A stretch of 5,328 nucleotides of DNA. Origin: an uncultured Oscillospiraceae bacterium. GTDB taxonomy: Bacteria; Bacillota_A; Clostridia; Oscillospirales; Oscillospiraceae. This document shows, piece by piece, positions 1-5,328 of the stretch. The notes beneath the pieces were generated by a model. It saw only the letters and a list, made by a program, of their open reading frames with translations. It did not search any database and was not told the DNA's origin. The DNA is taken from the NCBI GenBank assembly GCA_900754605.1, contig CAAEDK010000109.1:1-5328 (forward strand). The letters run 5' to 3'. Both the position numbers and the translations under genes were made by a program. How positions within the stretch are numbered: the first letter of the stretch is position 1; every line of letters starts with the position of its first letter.

Positions 1-28
1 ATAGCGTAGTGTACTGATTCTAGGTAAG

Positions 29-71
29 AAAAAGCCAGCCGGAAATCTTCAAGATTTCCGGCTGGCTTTTT
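29..71 (-). terminator. Strong intrinsic terminator, symmetric, after the DUF4241 gene
   Basis: Two 21-base arms (29-49 and 51-71) are perfect reverse complements separated by a single base, so the RNA folds into a long hairpin whose GC-rich core (GCCAGCCGG) is flanked by five A and five T. Because A and T runs lie at both ends, it can end transcription from either side. It begins 6 bases after the stop codon of the DUF4241 gene, the expected place for the end of the minus-strand unit. Bases 1-28 to its left hold nothing I can identify. Confidence 0.9.
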
Positions 72-77
72 GCGTAC

Positions 78-710
78 CTATTGATAGGTGAAAAAGTCTG
101 CTATCAAGCAACAGACCTCATTATTACAGTCTATACCCCAATACCAATAATACACACCGCTCTTCCTGATTGTCACCAGTGCGGCGGTCAATTCTCCGTC
201 CTCGGAGTTTCCGACAGCACATCGGAATACTTCATCTTCTGTATCATCAAAATACAGCGGATTATCGGCACGGGCATATCTGGGAAGGGCACAGATAGCG
301 TGAAAAACATCTGCATCCATAAAACCTGTTCTGCAATCTTCTACTACATAACGAAATGGTGGTCTGCGTTTGTGTTCCAGGTCATAGGCCGTCTTTGCCG
401 GTGCAAAGGCCACCGGGGTGTTGTTGCGAAATCGGATGCTGGCAAAGGCCAAGAAGCAATCGTCGCTACTGCCTGCCATATAGACCTCTACAGAATAAAT
501 TCCCGGTTTTACAGTGACTGCCAATGCCTTGCGCGCAAAATCCTCGGCCCGATACCTGACCAACGGATCTGCAATCATGATCTGCCCGGAGCGCAGTTTC
601 AGTAGGCCAATATCTTTTCGTGTGATATGATATATCCCGTGCGAATTTGTCAACAGAGCGCCGTCCACCTTGTGAATTGCAACCAAATTGTCGATCCATT
701 CCTTGTTCAA
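78..710 (-). CDS. DUF4241-family protein, function unknown
   Basis: This gene encodes 210 residues. I assign DUF4241 from its pattern of blocks: KLRSGQIMIADPLV at about 38-51, VKPGIYSVEVY at 67-77, a conserved-looking EDCRTGFMDAD at 124-134, and a C-terminal YWYWGIDCNNEV...LIADFF at 188-207. The protein has no signal peptide or membrane helix and looks like a soluble cytoplasmic beta-rich protein. The function of the family is not established; I recall such proteins being scattered as accessory genes in bacteria, and an immunity-type role is only a guess. The start is TTG at 710, supported by a GAGGGG ribosome binding site six bases upstream (minus strand). The gene lies 50 bases downstream of a small coding region on the same strand and ends directly at a strong terminator. 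Its base composition is more AT-rich than the conjugation genes, consistent with a separate origin. Confidence 0.8.
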   Translation of the reverse strand: MNKEWIDNLVAIHKVDGALLTNSHGIYHITRKDIGLLKLRSGQIMIADPLVRYRAEDFARKALAVTVKPGIYSVEVYMAGSSDDCFLAFASIRFRNNTPVAFAPAKTAYDLEHKRRPPFRYVVEDCRTGFMDADVFHAICALPRYARADNPLYFDDTEDEVFRCAVGNSEDGELTAALVTIRKSGVYYWYWGIDCNNEVCCLIADFFTYQ

Positions 711-760
711 GTTGAACCCCTCTCATTACGCTGGCAATCAGAAACGATATAATTGACAGT

Positions 761-928
761 CTATTCTGATGCAGCCGCTTCTACTAGTCGGATCTGGTGC
801 GGTTTTCCATCGTTCAGTCCCTCAAATGAAGCCAAACCAAGTTCGATTGTCTGAGGAAATGGATTTGTTACCTCGACTACTCCTTGCCTTACGCCGTCAA
901 TTTCAATGTCAAACAGTGATGAAGCCAT
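761..928 (-). CDS. Small protein of 55 residues, unrecognised (may be the 3' part of a broken gene)
   Basis: The reading frame starts MASSLFDIEIDGVRQG and ends in QIRLVEAAASE, with the look of a small beta-rich soluble domain. I do not recognise a family. The ATG at 928 has a good ribosome binding site, GGAG six bases upstream (minus strand), which is the argument for an intact small gene. The same frame runs further upstream to GTG at 964 and to a stop at 998-1000, and residues before the ATG (AEWRCVVLES) also look coding. That favours a longer original gene whose first part is in another frame (see the overlapping pseudogene entry). The downstream DUF4241 gene starts 50 bases after its stop, so the two may share a transcript. 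There is no signal peptide or membrane segment. Confidence 0.45.
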   Translation of the reverse strand: MASSLFDIEIDGVRQGVVEVTNPFPQTIELGLASFEGLNDGKPHQIRLVEAAASE

Positions 929-1065
929 ATTGCTCTCCAAAACAACGCATCTCCATTCTGCCACAAAAATGCCGCATGATCTGCCTTGTAACCCATATCA
1001 AATTTGGATATATTTATCTTGCTCTGGATTAGTGAAGCAAGAGACCAATTGTGCGGTGTAGTCAT
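761..1065 (-). pseudogene. Possible 101-residue gene broken by a one-base frameshift
   Basis: An ATG at 1065 opens a frame beginning MTTPHNWSLASLIQSK and continuing to KFDMGYKADHAAF. Beyond this the frame soon stops (TAA about 55 codons from the start), while the next frame carries VAEWRCVVLES and then the 55-residue segment to the stop at 761. The two protein-like halves meet at a run of five T on the coding strand (plus-strand A run at 965-969). One extra T would join them into a continuous 101-residue product. This may be a real inactivating slippage, a sequencing error, or two unrelated frames. The run is not a standard -1 slippery heptamer, because an A stands where the first T should be, so programmed frameshifting is less likely. 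The ATG has no clear ribosome binding site and overlaps the -10 box of the only good promoter, so the true original start could lie elsewhere. The family is unrecognised. Confidence 0.4.
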
Positions 1066-1093
1066 TTTAGCCCGAGTTTTGTAAATCTGTCAA
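1064..1093 (-). promoter_or_regulatory. Putative sigma70-type promoter for the small gene and DUF4241 gene
   Basis: On the minus strand there is a perfect -35 box TTGACA (1088-1093), an 18-base spacer and a -10 box TAAAAT (1064-1069, five of six consensus bases). Transcription would begin near 1057 and read the small gene and then the DUF4241 gene up to the terminator at 29-71. The -10 box overlaps the ATG at 1063-1065, so that ATG would not be in the transcript. This supports the internal ATG at 928 as the working start, with an untranslated leader of about 130 bases. An inverted repeat lies just upstream of the -35 box. Confidence 0.5.
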
Positions 1094-1229
1094 GCCTTGG
1101 TTCGCTCATCATTGCAGCGCGGGCGCAATGTAATGACTGCGAATTTTGTCTTGGTGGAAATTAGAGGATGTACCTCTATTCTCCCCTGCTGAGGGCGGTT
1201 TTTCTACTCGTTTACAGAACCTATTGCTT
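1066..1229. other. Intergenic stretch between the conjugation operon and the left genes
   Basis: No convincing gene lies here. It holds the -35 half of the promoter and the inverted repeat at 1106-1136. It also holds a short perfect hairpin, TAGAGG/CCTCTA with a five-base loop (1162-1178), which could be a weak terminator after the CHAP gene. A CCCT/AGGG hairpin at 1184-1195 is followed by five T on the plus strand. A 16-codon minus-strand frame (1062-1112, starting MMSEPRLDRF) ends in a TGA overlapping the ATG at 1065; it could be a decayed coding fragment or chance. Related elements usually continue with further small genes (DUF4315 and DUF4366 proteins) after the CHAP gene, so their absence marks this stretch as a probable junction. 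Confidence 0.5.
1106..1136. repeat. Inverted repeat upstream of the promoter
   Basis: CATTGC (1110-1115) pairs perfectly with GCAATG (1125-1130) around a nine-base GC-rich centre. Outside it, TCAT (1106-1109) pairs with ATGA (1133-1136) after a two-base bulge. It lies about 13 bases upstream of the -35 box of the putative promoter, a place where a regulator could bind. It could equally be an RNA hairpin on read-through transcripts from the CHAP gene, or a chance palindrome. Confidence 0.35.
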
Positions 1230-3230
1230 TCAATACAATGGGGTACCGTACCCATAAATCTCATAGTGTCCTATGGCATACTGGCGTTCCCTGCAGGCAT
1301 TGCCTGAGTTGCCTTCTACAGTGTAGACGATCCCGCCCTCCACCTTTTCCACAATGCCTACATGGTCCGCAGCTCCGTCCTGGCCTTCGTCCTCATCGTC
1401 CCAATCGAAAAAGATCAGGTCGCCGGGGCGCGGTTCATAGCTACTGTCTTGCCACAATCCTCTCTCCCGGAACCACTGGATGCCGATAGAGCAGCTTGCG
1501 AACCTGGGGATCACGCCGGCATCCAGATAGCCGCACTCATTGGCGCACCAGGAAATAAAGCAGGCGCACCAATCCACCCGGCTCTCGAAGCCATACCAGG
1601 ACCAATAGGGCTGACCGCCTACATTGCCGAGCTGGGAGAGGGCCACCGCCACGATCTCTCCATCACCTGTGCCAATGCCGTATAAGACGGCGCTCCACAT
1701 ACCGCTGTTTTCTTCAGCCAGTAGCTCCGCAAGCATCTCCCGCTGGTCAGCTGTAAAATTGTAGATGTCCGCCATTTCATCCGTGGTTTTGTGGGTCACG
1801 GTAATATAAAGGGTCGTGGCCGTTACCTCGACTTCTTCCACAATGATATTGCCCTTTCCATCATCAGTTTCCACGGTTTGGGTAGTGGTCGCCGTTTCTG
1901 TCCGGTGGCTTATCTCGTTCATGGCCCAAAATATCTCTTTCAGAAGGTCTTTTTTCCCGTCATCCATCGTAGCGACTTCTTGGGGATTGTCCGGGTCAGT
2001 GGTAGTTTTCACAGCATAGACCGCCAGCACTTCGGGCCAGACAGCACGGGAGCCGAACAGTTCCAGGCGGTCATGGGCGGCGTTGCTCTCAATTTCTTCC
2101 AGCTTGCTCTCGTATTCCAAGTTGATTTTCCGGACAACGGTGGGCATGGTCTGGCCCGTGCCGCTGTTCTCACCAGAAAAGAAGATGCCAAAGGGAGAGG
2201 CGGCGATCAGGCCAATCAAGCAGATCACCACAATGGCAAGGATGGCAACCCATCCTCCAGCGGCGATAGCGGTCACCAGCGCCTTAATGGACGCAAGCAG
2301 GGCCTTTGCCGCAGCGGATGCGCTTTTTGCAGCGGCTTTTGCGGTGGTGGCGGTGGCCTTTCCTGTGACGCGGGCGGCCTGGGCGGTCGCTCTCGCGGCT
2401 CTGGCTGTGGCCTGCGCCGTCTTTGCCGTATGGTCTGCTGTCTTGATGGCGGTTTTCGCCGTGCGTGGAGCAGTCTTGGCGGTATACTGGGCGGTTTTTA
2501 TCGTTCGCTGGGCGCGTTTGATGGTGTTCTTCGTGCCCGTGCCTGTGTCCTTTGCGGCCTGCCCCATAGCCTGGGCGGGCTGTTTTGCCGTTTTTACGGG
2601 GAGTTCCGCCTGCTGGGGCGCTTGTGTGGCGTTTGGGGTCTTGATCCGCGATGGCCGGTCAGACGGAACAGCCCGATCTCTAATTTGCCGTTTCCGCTCG
2701 GCCTGCTTCTTGGCAAAGGCCCGACCTCTCTCTACATAAGAGCTTGTGGTATCTGTTGGGCGCTCTATGCTGGCCTGGGCGGATGGATGCTCCGCCATGT
2801 GCTTATGATGCGGAAGGCGCTGGTGTTCTGGGGCCGTCCCTCCGCTCCGCTGCGGAGTGTGACCATCCGGGGCTATACCCTGAGCCGGTTCAGGGGGCTG
2901 GGACTGTTCAGCGGGGGGCGTATTCTCTTGGCGCTTTTCTGCCGCCCATTTCTCCCGCTGGCGTTGAAACAGCTTCCGGCCCTGCCGAACCGCCGTTTTC
3001 GTGCCGGACTCGGCCACATTTGCCGCGTCGTGGGCAAGGCCATCGGCGGCAAGCTCTGTCTTGTCCACGGCATACTCATTGGGCGTGGCCTGCCGGTCAT
3101 CCATCAGGGCCTCCGCGTTCTTTTTAGAACGGATGAAGGCGCTTTTCATGCGCTGGCCTGCAACAGCGGACTTGTCCAGTACCTTAATGTCTTTACCCTT
3201 TTCACGGGTTTTAATTTTGCTTTTGCTCAT
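1230..3230 (-). CDS. CD1108-family mobile element protein with C-terminal CHAP peptidoglycan hydrolase domain
   Basis: This gene encodes 666 residues and is probably the cell-wall hydrolase of the conjugation machine. Residues 1-212 are hydrophilic and basic, with a Pro/Gln-rich stretch at about 100-140. Residues 213-322 are Ala/Lys/Thr-rich and become a run of heptad-like repeats. A single membrane segment lies at about 325-351 (WVAILAIVVICLIGLIAA). The region after it (about 360-520, containing AVYAVKTTTDPDNP and EIFWAMNEISHRTE) matches my memory of the CD1108 family. The CHAP domain fills about 523-666, with candidate catalytic Cys555 in VDWCACF, His623 in DHVGIVE and Asn641 in VEGNSG. The expected topology is N-terminus inside and CHAP outside, there to cut peptidoglycan so the transfer channel can pass. 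The ATG at 3230 (MSKSKIKTREKGKD) is chosen because the upstream frame overlaps the preceding gene and the family starts this way. Its ribosome binding site is weak. The start lies 38 bases after the XF1762 stop, so coupling within the operon is likely. Confidence 0.85.
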   Translation of the reverse strand: MSKSKIKTREKGKDIKVLDKSAVAGQRMKSAFIRSKKNAEALMDDRQATPNEYAVDKTELAADGLAHDAANVAESGTKTAVRQGRKLFQRQREKWAAEKRQENTPPAEQSQPPEPAQGIAPDGHTPQRSGGTAPEHQRLPHHKHMAEHPSAQASIERPTDTTSSYVERGRAFAKKQAERKRQIRDRAVPSDRPSRIKTPNATQAPQQAELPVKTAKQPAQAMGQAAKDTGTGTKNTIKRAQRTIKTAQYTAKTAPRTAKTAIKTADHTAKTAQATARAARATAQAARVTGKATATTAKAAAKSASAAAKALLASIKALVTAIAAGGWVAILAIVVICLIGLIAASPFGIFFSGENSGTGQTMPTVVRKINLEYESKLEEIESNAAHDRLELFGSRAVWPEVLAVYAVKTTTDPDNPQEVATMDDGKKDLLKEIFWAMNEISHRTETATTTQTVETDDGKGNIIVEEVEVTATTLYITVTHKTTDEMADIYNFTADQREMLAELLAEENSGMWSAVLYGIGTGDGEIVAVALSQLGNVGGQPYWSWYGFESRVDWCACFISWCANECGYLDAGVIPRFASCSIGIQWFRERGLWQDSSYEPRPGDLIFFDWDDEDEGQDGAADHVGIVEKVEGGIVYTVEGNSGNACRERQYAIGHYEIYGYGTPLY
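2265..2507 (-). repeat. Imperfect 21-bp repeats encoding Ala/Lys/Thr heptads before the membrane segment
   Basis: Within the CHAP gene, residues 242-322 read as degenerate seven-residue units: RTIKTAQ, YTAKTAP, RTAKTAI, an 11-residue unit KTADHTAKTAQ, then ATARAAR, ATAQAAR, VTGKATA, TTAKAAA and further decayed copies reaching the membrane helix. At DNA level these are roughly 21-bp repeats of GC-rich sequence. The units predict a long, positively charged helix with an Ala face, which could be a coiled coil, a membrane-surface helix or a nucleic-acid-binding stalk. Tracts like this expand and contract by slippage, so length should vary between relatives. Confidence 0.7.
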
Positions 3231-3268
3231 GGCATCGCACCAACCCGTCTTTTCATCCAGCGGTGTTT

Positions 3269-3685
3269 CTACTCTGCGGGGGCCACATAGTAGTCCCTGC
3301 GGCGCTGGCCCGTCCACGCCCGGCCTCCGGCTATGCCGTCAAAAGTGAACCCAGCGGCCCGCAGAGACGCCCCCGCTTCCGACGCTAGCGTATAGGTGAT
3401 GATACGATCATAGCCCATGACAAACCCGATGCGACAGCAGGCACCGTAGAGCTTGGAACAGGCGTTGCCTGTCCCGTCTGTGCAGCAGCGCAAAATCTCA
3501 AGCGTCAGGCCATCATCCAAATACCGGGCAACGGGACGGCCACAAATGGTGACGCCGCACAGACGGTCCCCATCATAGCAGGCCACGGCAAATTTACCGC
3601 CCACGGGTGGGATGCTGTGCCGGTGATACCGGCCCACATAGTCCCTCGCGGTCCGCAGGTGGCAGGGTTTGATGTTCAGTGGCAA
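3269..3685 (-). CDS. XF1762-family protein, GNAT-like, function unknown
   Basis: This gene encodes 138 residues. I recognise the XF1762 family from RYHRHSIPPVGGKFAVA (19-35), a GRPVARYLDDGLTLEI block (49-64) followed by LRCCTDGTGNACSKLYGA (65-82), and ITYTLASEAGASLRAAGF (96-113). The arrangement resembles a small GNAT-type acyltransferase fold, with GTGNACSKLYGA where an acyl-CoA-binding loop would be, but no activity can be stated. The family occurs on phages and mobile elements. A link to Mom-like DNA modification is speculative. It lies between virB4 and the CHAP gene and so is transcribed with the conjugation operon. I chose TTG at 3685, giving MPLNIKPCHL, because GGAGGTG lies six bases upstream. 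The longer TTG start at 3724 would sit inside a GC hairpin and lacks a ribosome binding site. The protein has no signal peptide or membrane helix. It has seven Cys, four of them in two CC pairs (67-68 and 83-84). Confidence 0.75.
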   Translation of the reverse strand: MPLNIKPCHLRTARDYVGRYHRHSIPPVGGKFAVACYDGDRLCGVTICGRPVARYLDDGLTLEILRCCTDGTGNACSKLYGACCRIGFVMGYDRIITYTLASEAGASLRAAGFTFDGIAGGRAWTGQRRRDYYVAPAE

Positions 3686-3691
3686 TTTACA

Positions 3692-3698
3692 CACCTCC
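3692..3698 (-). promoter_or_regulatory. Ribosome binding site that decides the TTG start of the XF1762 gene
   Basis: The minus strand reads GGAGGTG here, a near-perfect Shine-Dalgarno sequence, six bases before TTG at 3685. It also makes the in-frame GTG at 3694 unusable as a start, because that codon is part of the binding site itself. Confidence 0.7.
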
Positions 3699-3709
3699 GT
3701 CCATAAGAA

Positions 3710-3734
3710 GGGGGCGGGCGTCAAGCCCGCCCCC
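3710..3734 (-). promoter_or_regulatory. Perfect 10-bp GC hairpin with the virB4 stop codon in its loop
   Basis: GGGGGCGGGC (3710-3719) and GCCCGCCCCC (3725-3734) are perfect reverse complements around the five-base loop 3720-3724. On the minus-strand RNA the loop reads UUGAC and contains the UGA stop of virB4. No U run follows, so it is not a standard intrinsic terminator. It lies 11 bases before the GGAGGTG of the next gene. It could stabilise the mRNA 3' end after processing, slow terminating ribosomes, or limit read-through to the downstream genes. Confidence 0.6.
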
Positions 3735-5328
3735 CGGAAAAGCGGCCCTCACCGGGCTTGGTGGTCATCAAGCGGTATAGCTCCGTGTTGTGCGGAAAAC
3801 GATTGACGAAAGGCACCAGGGCAGAACCGTATTTAATCAGGCCGCACCCGGCGTCCGCATTGGTGATATAACTCATCTGCTCCTCGGAGATATTCAGCAG
3901 ATGGGCCAGCTTCTCCCGGTCGCCCGCCGCCTGATTGAGCATGACGATGAACTCGGAGTTACTGAGCATGGTGCTGGCCTGTACGGAGTCCAGAAGATAC
4001 TCCACATTCTGGGTAATTGCGGTGGGATAGGCGTTACGTTTGCGGAACTGCCGCCACGCGGAGTTGAAAAAGGCGGCGGAAAACTCGTTCTCAAACATCA
4101 CATGGAACTCGTCGATAAAGACATGGGTGCGCCTGCCCTTCTTCCAGTTCAGGGTGACGCGGTTGAGCATGGTGTCGGTGATGACCAGGTGGCCGATAGG
4201 CTTCAACTGTTCGCCCAGGCCGTGGATGTCGAACACCACCACCCGCTTGTCCAGGTCTACGGTACTGTCGTGGCCGAAGATGTCCAGGGAGCCGGTGGTG
4301 AACAGCTCCAGCGCCAGGGCGATCTCCCGCGCTTCCGCCTCCGGCTGTTCCATCAGCTTTTCACGGAGAGCGGCGAGGGTGGGAACTGTACCATTCTGCT
4401 CCGCTTCTTCATACAAGTCCCCCGTACAGCGGTCAATGATGGACTTCTGCTTGGCCCCCACGCCCTTGGGGTCGATGCGCTCCACCAGGGACATGATGAA
4501 CTGCGACTTCACCACAATGGGGTTGTTTTCGCCGTAGCCGTCCACCATATACATGGCGTTGAGCCGGTCTTTTCCACCAGCGGCTACCCGGATCACAGCG
4601 CCTAGACCGTCCATAGCTTCAATGAGAGGGGCATACTCACCCTCCGGGTCCGCAATCAGAATGTCATCATCCGTATTGAGAATGAGGAACACAATTTCCT
4701 CTTTCACACTGAACGACTTGCCGGAGCCGGGAACGCCCAGCCGGAAGGAGGACTGATTGAGCAGATTGGCCTTGTTGCACATGATAAGGTTGTGGGAGAT
4801 GGCGTTCTCCCCGAAGTAGATGCCGCCCCGGTCCATGATCTCCTGCACTTTGAAGGGCATGAACACGGCCAGACTCTCGGTGGTCAGGGTGCGGAAGGCG
4901 TTGATCTTCCGGGTGCCGATTGGCAGGACCGTGTTCAGACCGTCTATCTGCTGGTATTTCAATACCGCCAGCTGGCACCGCCCGGACAGGGAGCGTATTT
5001 TCTCTGTGTCGGTTTCAAGCTGCTGTTTGGTGTCGGCGGTGATGACCAGGGTGAGGACGGCCTGCATCATCCGCTGGTCACGGGTGGTCAGGTCGGCCAA
5101 AAACTCCTTGCTCTCCCTGCGCTGTAATTCCATATCGTAGGGGACGATGGCGGAGAAGTTGTTGTTCTGATTCTGGCGGCGCTGCCAGTTTGTGATGTTG
5201 GTTTCAACACCGAGCAGACGGTTCTCCACCTCCCGCACGGCCTCGTCCGTGGGCACATTGAGGATGTCGATGGACAACATCATATTGCGGTCCAGGTCGG
5301 TCAGGTTCGTCACGATCTCGTCCTGGAT
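3721..5328 (-). CDS. virB4: VirB4-like conjugation ATPase, N-terminus outside the window
   Basis: The last 535 codons and the stop are present. The frame is open at the window edge, so the GTG at 5313 is an internal Val. Complete relatives are about 780-820 residues, so roughly 250-280 are missing. VirB4/TraE ATPases are hexameric motors on the cytoplasmic side of type IV secretion systems, needed to assemble the channel and drive DNA transfer. Counting from the first in-window residue, the Walker A motif GVPGSGKS is at 198-205, the ADPEGEY motif typical of this family is at 226-232, Walker B VFIDE is at 403-407, a WRQFRKRN block follows at about 425-432, and a TQN motif is at 439-441. All key ATPase residues look intact. 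The stop is within a GC hairpin, 35 bases before the XF1762 start. This is the strongest sign that the window belongs to an ICE or other conjugative element. Confidence 0.92.
   Translation of the reverse strand: MQDEIVTNLTDLDRNMMLSIDILNVPTDEAVREVENRLLGVETNITNWQRRQNQNNNFSAIVPYDMELQRRESKEFLADLTTRDQRMMQAVLTLVITADTKQQLETDTEKIRSLSGRCQLAVLKYQQIDGLNTVLPIGTRKINAFRTLTTESLAVFMPFKVQEIMDRGGIYFGENAISHNLIMCNKANLLNQSSFRLGVPGSGKSFSVKEEIVFLILNTDDDILIADPEGEYAPLIEAMDGLGAVIRVAAGGKDRLNAMYMVDGYGENNPIVVKSQFIMSLVERIDPKGVGAKQKSIIDRCTGDLYEEAEQNGTVPTLAALREKLMEQPEAEAREIALALELFTTGSLDIFGHDSTVDLDKRVVVFDIHGLGEQLKPIGHLVITDTMLNRVTLNWKKGRRTHVFIDEFHVMFENEFSAAFFNSAWRQFRKRNAYPTAITQNVEYLLDSVQASTMLSNSEFIVMLNQAAGDREKLAHLLNISEEQMSYITNADAGCGLIKYGSALVPFVNRFPHNTELYRLMTTKPGEGRFSGGRA

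Noticed and set aside
81..605. Plus-strand open frame of 174 codons opposite the DUF4241 gene
   Set aside because: The minus-strand frame has recognisable family blocks and a ribosome binding site; this one has neither.
745..775. TTGACA and TATAAT-like strings near 745-757
   Set aside because: On the plus strand no -10 box stands at the right distance and no gene follows. On the minus strand no good -35 box matches.
769..1032. Plus-strand open frame of 87 codons
   Set aside because: It shows no family resemblance, while the opposite strand carries better-looking coding sequence with a ribosome binding site.
1184..1203. Plus-strand CCCT/AGGG hairpin followed by five T
   Set aside because: The stem is only four pairs, and no plus-strand gene would need a terminator here.
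2083..2739. Plus-strand frame with a repeated hydrophobic AV-rich pattern suggestive of a membrane protein
   Set aside because: The pattern is the reverse complement of the Ala/Lys/Thr heptad repeats of the CHAP protein, so the apparent membrane repeats are an artefact.
1791..3290. Long plus-strand open frame (499 codons) opposite the CHAP gene
   Set aside because: It lies fully antisense to a gene with clear domains, and its product is Gly/Cys/Arg-rich with no recognisable domain. It arises from the GC-rich repeats of the opposite strand.
3231..3317. 29-residue N-terminal extension of the CHAP protein from GTG 3317
   Set aside because: It overlaps the end of the XF1762 gene, and the family begins at the MSKSKI... 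methionine.
3686..3724. Longer XF1762 product starting at TTG 3724 or GTG 3694
   Set aside because: The first start is in the loop of the GC hairpin without a ribosome binding site; the second overlaps the GGAGGTG itself. TTG at 3685 is correctly spaced.
3790..4605. Plus-strand open frame of 271 codons opposite virB4
   Set aside because: It is antisense to the conserved ATPase core with intact Walker motifs, and its product resembles no family.

Overview
The window looks like the edge of an integrative and conjugative element (ICE) of the Tn1549/CTn type found in gut Clostridia (Oscillospiraceae/Lachnospiraceae-like Firmicutes). The basis is recognition of the protein families, not a search. 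All supported genes are on the minus strand, so transcription runs from high to low coordinates.

Right part (about 1230-5328, GC-rich): three consecutive genes of a conjugation operon. First is the C-terminal two thirds of a VirB4-type ATPase, cut by the window edge. It is followed by a small protein of the XF1762 family (GNAT-like, function unknown). Last is a long CD1108-family mobile-element protein with a basic low-complexity cytoplasmic part, an Ala/Lys/Thr heptad-repeat helix, one membrane segment and an extracytoplasmic CHAP-type cysteine peptidase/amidase domain. VirB4 would power the transfer channel. The CHAP protein would open the peptidoglycan for it, as VirB1-like hydrolases do in other type IV secretion systems. 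A perfect 10-bp GC hairpin carries the virB4 stop codon in its loop, just ahead of the ribosome binding site of the XF1762 gene.

Left part (1 to about 1229, visibly more AT-rich): a different kind of DNA. After the CHAP gene there are about 160 bases with no convincing gene but with inverted repeats and a good sigma70-type promoter. Then comes a small unrecognised coding region that is either an intact 55-residue gene or a 101-residue gene broken by a one-base shift at a T run. Next is an intact DUF4241-family gene, closed by a perfect 21-bp inverted-repeat terminator. This looks like cargo or flanking DNA joined to the transfer operon.

No tRNA, rRNA, CRISPR array, recombinase gene or attachment site could be recognised. 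I did not find a demonstrably new system. The best leads are the XF1762 gene inside the transfer operon, the stop-codon hairpin, the heptad-repeat tether and the frameshifted small gene.
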